From assembly GCF_030160655.1 (NCBI RefSeq), contig NZ_BSOT01000009.1:241046-305045 (forward strand): DNA of 64,000 nt, in the 5' to 3' direction. The DNA comes from Agaribacter marinus. Lineage in GTDB: Bacteria; Pseudomonadota; Gammaproteobacteria; Enterobacterales; Alteromonadaceae. Within the stretch, counting starts at the first letter, position 1; every line of letters begins with the position of its first letter. The notes under the pieces were generated by a model, which saw only the letters and a program-made list of their open reading frames with translations, made no database searches and had not been told where the DNA came from. The position numbers and the translations under genes were made by a program. Below, piece by piece: positions 41,093 through 49,976 of this stretch.

Positions 41093-42661
41093 TTATGCAA
41101 CTGTTTTCCAATGCGTTTTCTCACTTTTACCCATTAGACAAATGAGTGTACTAAACGTTGTTCCAATAATTAGTTGCCATGAAAATCCAAGGTTGAAATG
41201 CATTGTTTCAGGTAGATACAGGGTCATGACATAGGGTTGCATAGACACCGGGATTAAAAAACCAATGAATAAGGCCCAAAAGATACTCTTAGCAGAGCCT
41301 CGCTTACTGAATAATGCGGTAAAATATACTCCCAATAACCCACTGTACGAGAAAATCATGACGCTCAACGCAAAAGCGAGTAAGGGCATATCTGTATATT
41401 GTTGCCAGTAATAGCAAAGCGCTGCCATTAACGACAATGCAATGGCAACAACGCCCATAGCGACTCTGCCGGCAAACACCAAATGTGAATCACTTAGTTG
41501 CACGCCTTTTTTTATCCAACCTTTGTAAATGTCTTGCACAGCTACCGATGCCATTGAATTCAAGCCGGAATTTAATGTGGATAATGCGGCTGCAACGATG
41601 CCGATAGTGACTACCGCTTTTATGCCGTTGGGTAGGTCGGTTAGCACGTAATACATAAAAATAGTCACCGTTTGCCCCTTAAACTCTGGAGTAGGTGCAC
41701 CGTCTGTTTGCATCATCAAATCTGGGCGTTGATAATATATAAACAAAAGTAGCCCAATACACACGAACACTAATACTATCGGGATACCCATTGCAATGGA
41801 TGATACCAATGCTTTGGTTGCGCTTTTTGCATCTTTACAGGTGAGCATACGTTGGGATACATCTTGGTCTAGACCAAACGCCGCGATGTTTAATAATACA
41901 AACCCCGTCAATACTGACCAGATTGAAAAGACGCCAGCGCTGCTAAAATCTGCCGAAAAGTCCAATAAGGTTAACTTGGACGGGGCATCGCCACTCGGGT
42001 GCTGTAGTGCCGAAATGATCGTACTCATGTCTGTTGGGATATTGTGTAGCAAAAAAACCAGTACTAGCAGCGCAGCACCTACATACACAATGCATTGGAT
42101 AACGTCAGAGTATATAACACTGCGTATACCGCCATACATGGTGTAGGCGAAACCGGTAAGGGCTATGATTAATATGGCGAACATTACACTTGATGCGTCA
42201 ACGTTACCAAATAAAATCATCGCGATAGCAATTGCGGCCATAAACAACCGTGAACCGCTAGCGAACAATCGACCAACTAAATAGACTAATCCGGCCTGAT
42301 ATTTTGCATTTTCACCAAAGCGTTGCCCTAAGAGTTCGTATACGGTGTAGACTTTATACTGATAAAATTTTGGTAGCAGAAACTTGGCGACAAATATCGC
42401 CGCAATCACGGCAGCAATGTTGGTAGCTAAGTACGTTAAATCTCCCCTATAACCCTGATCGGGACCACCAAGAAACGTTGCAGCGGACTGAGAGGTTGCC
42501 AGTACGGATATACCAACCGCCCACAATGCCATTTTGTTCCCGCCAAGAAAATAATCTTGACTGCTGTTAGTGCGTTTATTGAGAATATATCCCGTCGCCA
42601 GTAATATTAGGCCATAGGCTAAAAAGATGGACCAATCTAGTATTGAAAACTGATCTATCAT
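41093..42661 (-). CDS. Sodium/solute symporter (SSS family), probable amino-sugar transporter
   Basis: A 522-residue inner-membrane symporter with about 13-14 helices. SSS-family features include 'QDYFLGGNKMALWAVGISVLATSQSAATFLGGPDQGY' at the N-terminus (given here only as the region 34-70), 'YTMYGGIRSVIYSDVIQ', and 'ALSTLNSGLNSMASVAVQDIYK'. It overlaps alr by four bases upstream and abuts murQ downstream. I infer that it imports a cell-wall sugar such as MurNAc or anhydro-MurNAc with sodium, replacing the PTS protein MurP found beside murQ in E. coli. SSS proteins also carry sialic acid or other sugars, so the substrate remains unproven. Confidence 0.88.
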   Translation of the reverse strand: MIDQFSILDWSIFLAYGLILLATGYILNKRTNSSQDYFLGGNKMALWAVGISVLATSQSAATFLGGPDQGYRGDLTYLATNIAAVIAAIFVAKFLLPKFYQYKVYTVYELLGQRFGENAKYQAGLVYLVGRLFASGSRLFMAAIAIAMILFGNVDASSVMFAILIIALTGFAYTMYGGIRSVIYSDVIQCIVYVGAALLVLVFLLHNIPTDMSTIISALQHPSGDAPSKLTLLDFSADFSSAGVFSIWSVLTGFVLLNIAAFGLDQDVSQRMLTCKDAKSATKALVSSIAMGIPIVLVFVCIGLLLFIYYQRPDLMMQTDGAPTPEFKGQTVTIFMYYVLTDLPNGIKAVVTIGIVAAALSTLNSGLNSMASVAVQDIYKGWIKKGVQLSDSHLVFAGRVAMGVVAIALSLMAALCYYWQQYTDMPLLAFALSVMIFSYSGLLGVYFTALFSKRGSAKSIFWALFIGFLIPVSMQPYVMTLYLPETMHFNLGFSWQLIIGTTFSTLICLMGKSEKTHWKTVA

Positions 42662-43749
42662 GTTTTTTCCTTGGCATGGATGTATTTTCTTGGAACACGC
42701 TTAGAAACTCTTGTCATTAGTTCATATCCAATGGTGCCGACGTAAGAGGCAATTTCATTTATGGGTAACTGATTACCCCAGAGTTCTACCATATCCCCTA
42801 TTTTTACGTTTTCGACATTGCTGATGTCGTACGTAATCATATCCATAGATACTCGGCCAACCAGGCTAATTCGCCGATTATGCAATACCGCGGGTGTACC
42901 ATTTTGGGCATGTCTTGGATAACCGTCTGCATAACCAATGGCGACAGTGGCGATTGTAGTTGGTTTAGTTGCCTGCCAAGTCATCCCGTAACCTACTGTA
43001 TCACCCTTTGGAATTTCCCGTACAGCAATTATTGGCGCGGATAGCGTCATTACTGGCCTAAGTGTGATCTGTCTGTCACTACAAAATGGCGTAGAACCAT
43101 AGGTGCTAATGCCAATCCGGTTAAAGTTTTGTCGTGCCTTAGGCAACGCAATAGCGCCCGCAGAATTCGCAATTGATAAGGCAAAATCACTTGCAGATAC
43201 TTTGGATAAAAAACTATTTATCTGTATGTTTGTTTGTGTTTGATCATCTTCATCGGCGGCGGCAAGATGAGTCATGATAACGCATTTATTAGACATTACT
43301 GTTGGGTAACGACGCATTAGGTCGTCAAACTCATTCATGGGCAATCCTAGACGATGCATACCAGAATCGACTTTAACCCACTGATGTCCTTGAATATCTG
43401 AATGCGATAGGTATTCACTAAACCATGCCAATTGTGTTTCCGTGTGCAATACCCAGTGTAAGTTTAAGGTCTTGGTATTTTCTAGTTCCTGATAAGCGTA
43501 TGGGCCTTGCAGCACCAGAATTGGAAGAGTGATACCCGCCTCACGTAGAGCAATAGCTTCTTCTAGAAATGCTACCGCAAACATATTCGTGTAAGGAGTT
43601 AAGGCTTTTGCAACGGGTATAGCGCCGTTGCCATAGGCATCTGCCTTAATGACGGCAACATGCTTACTTCTAGGGGATAAGTGTTTAACTTGTAGAAAGT
43701 TATAAACGAGCGCATCCAGATTGATCGTCGCATAAGTACCACGCGCCAC
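42658..43749 (-). CDS. alr: Alanine racemase
   Basis: A 363-residue PLP enzyme interconverting L- and D-alanine. The PLP lysine is Lys35 in 'AVIKADAYGNG', and the second catalytic residue, Tyr, lies in 'GYGMTWQA' near 250. 'RVSMDMITYDIS' near 300 matches the C-terminal domain. The start is GTG. It is the first gene of the five-gene recycling operon and overlaps the symporter gene by four bases. In this context it may feed D-Ala back into synthesis or break down D-Ala released from wall peptides, beside any housekeeping copy. Confidence 0.95.
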   Translation of the reverse strand: MARGTYATINLDALVYNFLQVKHLSPRSKHVAVIKADAYGNGAIPVAKALTPYTNMFAVAFLEEAIALREAGITLPILVLQGPYAYQELENTKTLNLHWVLHTETQLAWFSEYLSHSDIQGHQWVKVDSGMHRLGLPMNEFDDLMRRYPTVMSNKCVIMTHLAAADEDDQTQTNIQINSFLSKVSASDFALSIANSAGAIALPKARQNFNRIGISTYGSTPFCSDRQITLRPVMTLSAPIIAVREIPKGDTVGYGMTWQATKPTTIATVAIGYADGYPRHAQNGTPAVLHNRRISLVGRVSMDMITYDISNVENVKIGDMVELWGNQLPINEIASYVGTIGYELMTRVSKRVPRKYIHAKEKT

Positions 43750-43872
43750 GTATAAACAAGCCTCGTATAAATGTTATTGATACGCACAATTTACGCGGGA
43801 TTTAATGTTTTATCAATGATTCCTGAGGCTTATGATACATCGTGTGCAATAAGACGCTATATGCTTGTACTA

Positions 43873-44334
43873 TTAGTTACCGCGTATGGCAATAACCTTT
43901 TGTAAATTATCATTGTAAGTTTTTGGGTCAAAAACCAGTGGCATTTCGACAATTTTATCTCCATTGGCAGAGAGGACTAATACTCTAGGAAAACCCATCA
44001 ACTTAAATTTTTCTGCAAATGCTTGACCTTCATCAGAGTCAAAATCTACTCGTACATAACTGAAGTTTTTCTTCACTGTATCTGCGATATCTGGATGGCT
44101 AAAGACTCTTTGATCTAATTTACGACAGTTCGGGCACCATATTGCCGAGTAGTCAGCCAATATCAATTTGTCAGATTGTTTGGCTTTTTGCTTCCCCTCT
44201 TCTAAAGAATAGACGGGGAATGGCAAAGCTTCTAAGGCTTGTTGACCTAAATAGCTTTGCACAGCTCTATTGCCAAAGTAGACCACAGAGATAACAATGA
44301 GTAGTACTAAAACATTTTTAACAGATTTATTCAT
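43873..44334 (-). CDS. Membrane-anchored thioredoxin-fold protein (DsbD-gamma-like)
   Basis: A 153-residue protein with an N-terminal membrane anchor (about 6-22) and a thioredoxin-like domain facing the periplasm. The redox motif is 'WCPNC' (about residues 67-71), and the cis-Pro loop is 'LMGFPRVLVL'. The spacing 'SAIWCPNCRKLDQRVFS' is like the C-terminal domain of DsbD and Thioredoxin_7 proteins, suggesting a periplasmic disulfide reductase. Its electron donor is not evident nearby. Confidence 0.85.
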   Translation of the reverse strand: MNKSVKNVLVLLIVISVVYFGNRAVQSYLGQQALEALPFPVYSLEEGKQKAKQSDKLILADYSAIWCPNCRKLDQRVFSHPDIADTVKKNFSYVRVDFDSDEGQAFAEKFKLMGFPRVLVLSANGDKIVEMPLVFDPKTYNDNLQKVIAIRGN

Positions 44335-44421
44335 CTAACTCGACACTTAGTTTATTCGGCTTATCAGACCGATATGCGTTGGTTTTTCTTTCAGAAACTC
44401 AACAGACGCGTGTGCTTGTGT

Positions 44422-45198
44422 TTACCATTTTCTTAAAATGTTGTTGTAAACAGCAGGGTCTAACTTGCTGGAAGCGGTGCTTGCGGGGTAATAAATCTCT
44501 TGATCTTTGCCATTTACCTTGAGGGCAGTAATGCGTTGATTGAAGTCATCTAGCAATTTTTGTGCATTAGCTCCGTCACTTCTAAGACCCACACTAACAT
44601 CAACATCAATGATTGAAGAGGGTGATAATGACAATGGTTTTTCGCCGTCAGCAATCAAGAGCTTATTCATTTCTTCTAACATTATTTTATCCGCTAGAAT
44701 AAAATTTACTCGTTGTTCAGAAATTTGAAGCATGTTTTCGTAGAAGTTGTCCGCGCGCGACCATTTCACTCGCCTTTCTACACGTAAGATATCTGTATTG
44801 GCAAAGCGCCTCTCAATGCCGATTCTATTTTCTGCTAACTGGTCGAGTCTATTTATGGCGCTGGCACTGTCATCTATTGATGCAATATGAAGAGAAATTT
44901 TTGCGTATGGAAGGCTGTAAATGTAGTTCGTTTTTTGCGAGTTTAAGGAGTAATGATCAATATACCCTATAAATTTTCCACTGCGTAAACCTGAACCAGA
45001 CCAAGCCTGAGTAGTGGCGGTTACCTCTATTTCTAACTTATCGAAGCCGGCTGTTACGAGGTCAATGAGCCGAGCAGGTTGGTCTTTTTCATCAATTAGC
45101 GTAGCCACTGTATTTCCGACAAGTTTAAGTTGATTGGTAGCCATTGAAAACGCACTAAAAAGCAATATAAAGAAAAATCCAACTACTAATTTACCCAT
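44422..45198 (-). CDS. Periplasmic solute-binding-protein-like protein (SBP_bac_3 type)
   Basis: A 258-residue exported protein. The start is placed at the ATG at 45198, which opens directly into a signal peptide ending 'SAFSMA'; the longer frame begins with TTG. The two-lobed binding fold is suggested by 'LIDLVTAGFDKLEIEVTATT', 'YIYSLPYAKISLHIAS' and 'LAENRIGIERRFANTDIL', as in amino-acid-binding proteins. No ABC permease or ATPase is adjacent, which is common for orphan sensors of this kind in Alteromonadales. Ligand unknown; it might instead serve a signalling partner. Confidence 0.75.
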   Translation of the reverse strand: MGKLVVGFFFILLFSAFSMATNQLKLVGNTVATLIDEKDQPARLIDLVTAGFDKLEIEVTATTQAWSGSGLRSGKFIGYIDHYSLNSQKTNYIYSLPYAKISLHIASIDDSASAINRLDQLAENRIGIERRFANTDILRVERRVKWSRADNFYENMLQISEQRVNFILADKIMLEEMNKLLIADGEKPLSLSPSSIIDVDVSVGLRSDGANAQKLLDDFNQRITALKVNGKDQEIYYPASTASSKLDPAVYNNILRKW

Positions 45199-45306
45199 CT
45201 TACATTCGTACCTTTTTTGTTGATTTATCAAAGACTAATATCAATGAAGTATCAATAAAGAATAGTATATAAACGCTGTTTATTCATTATTGGATTAGAT
45301 GTTTAG

Positions 45307-45339
45307 GGCCTGAGGTCCAATTAATTTGGACCTCAGGCC
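45307..45339. repeat. Perfect 14-bp hairpin-forming inverted repeat
   Basis: Arms 45307-45320 and 45326-45339 are exactly complementary around a 5-base loop. It lies 35 bp after the M28 peptidase stop. No T-tract follows on the minus strand, so it is not a classical intrinsic terminator, though it could block 3' exonucleases. Confidence 0.8.
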
Positions 45340-45373
45340 GTAGTAAAATCATGTGGTAGAAGAGCTAACAACT

Positions 45374-46771
45374 TTAATTTTCTTTGTCGACCGCGCTAAA
45401 AAAGTCACCTGCGGCACCCGGAAATACAACTGGGCTCTCAAATCCTTCTTTACTGACCGCTGCAACGCCAAAGAAATAGTTATCGATGACAATATTTTCC
45501 AAGGTTACTTCGTTTTTCATCCCGACAAAACGGCTAAATTGCCATTTTGGTTCATCAGTATATCGCCAATATACACGATAACCGAGAAGCTGAGGGTTTT
45601 TGTTTGAGCCGAGCGCTTTCCATTTTAATGACGTAGATGGCATAACGGCGCCTGAAATTTGTACATTTTCGGGTGGGCTAGGTGCCCACGCCATCGAGGC
45701 AAGCGAGACTGCATTTAATGCCGTTAACTTTGCCGCATAGTCAAAATTAACGCCGTCTATCGTATCTCCGTAAACAGTACCGTTTTCAGTCCGTAGATCT
45801 TGGTGTTGGCGATCATAATGTTCGTTGGTTTCCATAATACGAACACCCGCAAATCCTAAATCATTGAATGGTCGATGATGCCCACCACGTCTAAAGCGGT
45901 CGAGACGGTATATAACCATAGTATTTAGGTTGTCGATGTAATCATCTGCCATTTTATCAATATATCGGGCGAGGTTTCTGCTAGGAGAGTCAACTTCTCC
46001 GCCAGTGAAGCGGCGTAACCGGGTGTCGTTAGCGCTTTCATTTTGCCTTGTGCCTTCCGCAAATATACGCGCGGTGGTGTTATTGATAACACCGTTGATA
46101 CCTTTGATATTTCCAATCATATCATTGTTCAACACGGCCTGAAGACGCCACCCTTTTTCCTTTGCATGTTTTGCGAGAATCTTTCCACCAAATAATCCTT
46201 GTTCTTCCCCCGCCAACGCTGCGTAAACAATAGTGCCGTTGAATTTGTGTTTGCTCAATACTCGGGCTGCCTCAAGTGTGCCGGCAACACCTGAGGCATT
46301 GTCATTTGCGCCAGGAGAGTCATCAGTAAAATTCATTACGTCAGTAACTCTAGAATCGATGTCACCACTCATCATTACCATACGATTAGGATCACTTGTT
46401 CCTCGTTGAATTGCTACGACGCTCACGACATCTGTCGGATCTGGAATACGCGCTTGGCCCGAGATGACCTCTGACTGATAAAATACGTCTAAGCATCCGT
46501 CACACTGCGCAGAAATCTTATCAAATTCAGATTTTATCCAACGTCTTGCAGCACCAATACCTCTGGTATCAGAGGCCGTTTCAGAGAGAGTATGACGAGT
46601 ACCGAAGTTAACCAGTGTTTGGATGTCTTTTTCAATACGCGCCGGGGAGATGTCATCGGTAATTGTCCGCATTGTAATTTGCGGATGTTTTACGTCAGGT
46701 GCTGCAAGCAAAGGTGCGTGTATCGCCAATAGTGAGCATATGCCTAAGATTGCTGACAACGTCTTTTTCAT
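45374..46771 (-). CDS. M28-family metallopeptidase, exported
   Basis: A 465-residue protein with a signal peptide ending 'PLLAA' (about 1-24). The M28 aminopeptidase fold is shown by 'DSPGANDNASGVAGTLEAARVLS' (region 152-174) with the bridging Asp, 'AGEEQGLFGG' with the catalytic and zinc Glu pair, 'LNNDMIGN', and the last ligand region 'GGHHRPFNDLGFAGVRIME'. The first ligand, usually His in HxD, is Asp here (SGDIDSRV), an unusual substitution that may alter metal binding. The C-terminal 90 residues look like a fibronectin III domain. It probably trims peptides outside the cytoplasm. Confidence 0.87.
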   Translation of the reverse strand: MKKTLSAILGICSLLAIHAPLLAAPDVKHPQITMRTITDDISPARIEKDIQTLVNFGTRHTLSETASDTRGIGAARRWIKSEFDKISAQCDGCLDVFYQSEVISGQARIPDPTDVVSVVAIQRGTSDPNRMVMMSGDIDSRVTDVMNFTDDSPGANDNASGVAGTLEAARVLSKHKFNGTIVYAALAGEEQGLFGGKILAKHAKEKGWRLQAVLNNDMIGNIKGINGVINNTTARIFAEGTRQNESANDTRLRRFTGGEVDSPSRNLARYIDKMADDYIDNLNTMVIYRLDRFRRGGHHRPFNDLGFAGVRIMETNEHYDRQHQDLRTENGTVYGDTIDGVNFDYAAKLTALNAVSLASMAWAPSPPENVQISGAVMPSTSLKWKALGSNKNPQLLGYRVYWRYTDEPKWQFSRFVGMKNEVTLENIVIDNYFFGVAAVSKEGFESPVVFPGAAGDFFSAVDKEN

Positions 46772-46842
46772 GATTGTTACCTTTCTATTATTTTTATTTG
46801 AGAAATCTGTCGTTATGCTATGGAGAGTCGCAATATTCTCGC

Positions 46843-47538
46843 TTAGATATACGCGAAAGCGTCTCCAAATAGAGTATCTGGTTCGATACCTTTGGGTAAA
46901 AAGTCTTTTTTAACAGCTGCGGCCATTTCAAAACGTCCAGCGACATATACATGGAACTGCGATAAATTGGCATGGTCGTCTAACACAGCTTTATGCACCC
47001 AGCCGGTTTTTCCTTGCCAGCTATCGTTTGGTGATTCGACGACAGGAATAAAGGTGAACTTACTATTAAAATTGCTCAATGCTGTCAGTTCGTCATGATC
47101 ATAGAGGTCTTCCAGCGTTTTCGCTCCCCAATATAAGCATACATCGCGACCAGGTTCGACCGCTAAAGTGTGGTGTAAAATGGATTTTGCGTAAGAATAT
47201 CCCGTTCCGCCCGCGATAATGATCATTGGCGCGTCAGATTCCCTAGCATATGCGTCGCCCAAGCCAACTTCTAATGTTAGTACGCCGCTATTTTTTGCAT
47301 TTTCTAGTACTTCATAGGCATAGGCGTTTTCAGGTGTTGCCCCTATATGCAATTCGAGTGGTTCGCCAGCTTCAGGTGAATTTGCAATGGAAAAAGGACG
47401 CTTGTCATTTTCTTGCATGACAACTTGCAGATATTGTCCAGCTTTAAAGGGAGCAATATGCGTAGGTTGAAGGCATATTTTAGTAACAAATGGCGTAAGG
47501 CTTTCAATGCTTACTACCTTCGCTTCGGTTAGCGTCAT
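46843..47538 (-). CDS. fre: NAD(P)H-flavin reductase
   Basis: A 231-residue reductase that passes electrons from NAD(P)H to free flavins. The start is put at the ATG at 47538, with TGGAAA upstream; a longer frame starts with TTG. Motifs are 'RPFSIANSP' for flavin binding near 50, 'IIAGGTGYSYAKSIL' for NAD(P)H near 105, and the terminal 'LFGDAFAYI'. Downstream of ubiD on the same strand (54 bp apart), the linkage known from E. coli, where the flavin product supports UbiX-UbiD chemistry. Confidence 0.94.
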   Translation of the reverse strand: MTLTEAKVVSIESLTPFVTKICLQPTHIAPFKAGQYLQVVMQENDKRPFSIANSPEAGEPLELHIGATPENAYAYEVLENAKNSGVLTLEVGLGDAYARESDAPMIIIAGGTGYSYAKSILHHTLAVEPGRDVCLYWGAKTLEDLYDHDELTALSNFNSKFTFIPVVESPNDSWQGKTGWVHKAVLDDHANLSQFHVYVAGRFEMAAAVKKDFLPKGIEPDTLFGDAFAYI

Positions 47539-47592
47539 AGTATTTCCAGTGTGTTTGTGTTGAATAGTCAATTGTCGTTTTTAGTATGTATT

Positions 47593-49065
47593 TTATGGCT
47601 CTAGTAAGCCAAGTTCGTCCCAGATATCATCGATTTTTTTGACGATTGCGTCATCCATTACGATTGGCGTACCCCATTCTCGATCGGTTTCCCCGGGCAA
47701 TTTATTGGTTGCATCCATGCCCATTTTTGAACCTAAACCAGAAACGGGCGACGCGAAATCCAAATAATCAATCGGCGTATTTTCTATCAGTGTCGTATCG
47801 CGAGCAGGATCCATTCTTGTGGTTATAGCCCAAATGACGTCGTTCCAATCTCTTGCATTGACGTCGTCGTCGCATACTATCACGAATTTGGTATACATGA
47901 ATTGGCGTAAAAACGACCATACCCCCATCATTACGCGTTTCGCATGTCCCGGGTATTGTTTTTTCATGGTGACAACGGCCATGCGATAAGAACAACCTTC
48001 GGGCGGTAAGTAAAAATCAACAATTTCTGGAAATTGTTTCTGCAAAATCGGTACAAACACTTCATTTAATGCGACACCCAAAATAGCAGGTTCATCTGGT
48101 GGGCGTCCAGTATAAGTACTATGGTAAATTGGCTGATCGCGGTGAGTTATGTGAGTGACGGTAAACACTGGAAACTGATCAACCTCATTGTAATAACCGG
48201 TATGATCGCCATAAGGGCCTTCATCGGCCATTTCACCAGGTTGAATATATCCTTCTAACACAATTTCAGCGCTAGCAGGTACTTGCAGGTCATTTGAAAT
48301 ACACTTTACGACTTCAGTTTTATCACCGCGCAATAAACCGGCAAACGCATATTCTGATAAAGTATCAGGTACTGGTGTTACCGCACCCAATATAGTGGCT
48401 GGATCGGCACCTAGTGCAACTGACACAGGGTAGGGTTTATCTGGATTTTGTTCACACCACTCTTTAAAATCCAGTGCGCCGCCTCTATGAGACAACCATC
48501 GCATGATAAGTTTATTCTTTGCAATTTTTTGTTGTCGGTATATACCAAGGTTTTGCCGTTTTTTATAAGGGCCGCGTGTTACGGTCAGCCCCCAAGTGAC
48601 CAATGGTGCAGCGTCGCCCGGCCAACACCTTTGTATGGGTAGAGTGTCCAAGTCGACATCGTCATTACTTATTACATGTTGTTGGCAAGGTGCTTTTTTC
48701 ACTTCTTTTACCGGCATATTTAATACTTGTTTGAATACCGGTATTTTACTAAATAAGTCCTTTATGCCTTTAGGAGGCTCGGGTTCTTTTAGAAAAGCTA
48801 AGAGTCTGCCAACATCACGCAGTGCTTCAACTGATTCTTGCCCCATTCCCAATGCAACGCGTCTTGGTGTGCCAAAGAGGTTGGCTAACACCGGGATATT
48901 TGAACCTTTAGGTTTTTCAAAAAGAATGGCTGGGCCGCCGGCTCGTAGCGTGCGATCTGCAATTTCAGTCATTTCTAATTCAGTATCAATAGGCATAGAT
49001 ACCCGTTTCAACTCGCCAATTTCTTCAAGTTTAGCAATAAAATCTCGTAAGTCTTTGTACTTCAT
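47593..49065 (-). CDS. ubiD: 4-hydroxy-3-polyprenylbenzoate decarboxylase
   Basis: A 490-residue decarboxylase using prenylated FMN in ubiquinone synthesis. Typical UbiD segments are '[22 protein letters not shown]' (start), '[20 protein letters not shown]', '[16 protein letters not shown]' with the catalytic Glu/Asp region near 275-290, '[13 protein letters not shown]', and 'TRMDPARDT' near 425. Length fits. UbiX, which makes the cofactor, is not in the window. Divergent from motX. Confidence 0.97.
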   Translation of the reverse strand: MKYKDLRDFIAKLEEIGELKRVSMPIDTELEMTEIADRTLRAGGPAILFEKPKGSNIPVLANLFGTPRRVALGMGQESVEALRDVGRLLAFLKEPEPPKGIKDLFSKIPVFKQVLNMPVKEVKKAPCQQHVISNDDVDLDTLPIQRCWPGDAAPLVTWGLTVTRGPYKKRQNLGIYRQQKIAKNKLIMRWLSHRGGALDFKEWCEQNPDKPYPVSVALGADPATILGAVTPVPDTLSEYAFAGLLRGDKTEVVKCISNDLQVPASAEIVLEGYIQPGEMADEGPYGDHTGYYNEVDQFPVFTVTHITHRDQPIYHSTYTGRPPDEPAILGVALNEVFVPILQKQFPEIVDFYLPPEGCSYRMAVVTMKKQYPGHAKRVMMGVWSFLRQFMYTKFVIVCDDDVNARDWNDVIWAITTRMDPARDTTLIENTPIDYLDFASPVSGLGSKMGMDATNKLPGETDREWGTPIVMDDAIVKKIDDIWDELGLLEP

Positions 49066-49193
49066 ATAACTCGCGCAAAGTGCCGATAGTCTTTTTAAGT
49101 TAATAGTATTGTACTGTAAAAAAAGCTTTGACGATTTATTTACGGCATTTTCTTTGATTTTTTGTACATTAATACTTCAGCGTAAGTTGCATA

Positions 49194-49874
49194 TTGACGA
49201 TAACAAGTAACCTTAGTTGCTTATTTGGTATTTCCGTGTCTGGTCCAAAAAACACATTGAAACTTATTCTATCTGTGGTTTTACTTGCGTCTTTATGTGG
49301 CAACGCTACTGCACAACAACTAGAAGCAGTACAGTTGTATTCTCAAGATGAGTTGATCAAGTTGATCAATAACAATCAGCATCTTGAACGTGTGGTTGAG
49401 GATCGTTGTCAATTGGTGCGTGATATAGAAGCGCGAGCTGACGTGCTGCAAATACCTGCCTACCAATTTTTATGGGGGGATATGCTTGCATGGGGTGTTT
49501 GCGTGGATGCAGATCCTAAGCTTGGTGTTTATCACATGCGTAATGCTGCGGACCAAGGTTTACCGGCGGCTCTTGAACAACTTGGTCGCTACCATGCAGC
49601 GGGCACTTTAGTGCAAGAAGATAAAAAACGCGCTGTCATTTATTTACGAGAGGCATCGGCCTTAGGTAACCTGAAAGCACAACTTCAACTTGCGAAATTA
49701 TTCATAGATGGCTATGGCAGTCCATATGATTTTGAAGATCTATATCATTGGTTGTATAACGCGATAACGAACGATAGGCAAATGCACCAAGAGATAGGCA
49801 TGTATATGCTTGAGCTTGAAGCCTTAATGCATCCAAAAGCTGTTCGAAATGCGCGTAAACCGATGATGGACTAA
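49194..49874 (+). CDS. motX: Polar flagellar motor protein MotX
   Basis: Up to 226 residues with Sel1-like helical repeats. It closely follows Vibrio and Shewanella MotX in 'YSQDELIKLINNNQHLERV', 'RCQLVRDIEARA', 'AYQFLWGDMLAWGVCVDADP' and 'NAADQGLPAALEQLGRYHA'. MotX is a periplasmic T-ring component that holds the sodium-driven PomAB stator, so it implies a polar sodium-powered flagellum. The start is uncertain: TTG at 49194, or GTG at 49236 nearer the signal peptide that ends 'GNATA'. It precedes rnr and rlmB, an arrangement I recall from Shewanella. Confidence 0.92.
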   Translation: MTITSNLSCLFGISVSGPKNTLKLILSVVLLASLCGNATAQQLEAVQLYSQDELIKLINNNQHLERVVEDRCQLVRDIEARADVLQIPAYQFLWGDMLAWGVCVDADPKLGVYHMRNAADQGLPAALEQLGRYHAAGTLVQEDKKRAVIYLREASALGNLKAQLQLAKLFIDGYGSPYDFEDLYHWLYNAITNDRQMHQEIGMYMLELEALMHPKAVRNARKPMMD

Positions 49875-49976
49875 GCCAAATAATTTGCGTTCCATGCAGA
49901 TTGCATAAAAATAAATCAAACAAGTCGGGTAATTCCTGTATTATTGCGCCATAAAGAAAATTTGTTTGAATAATAT

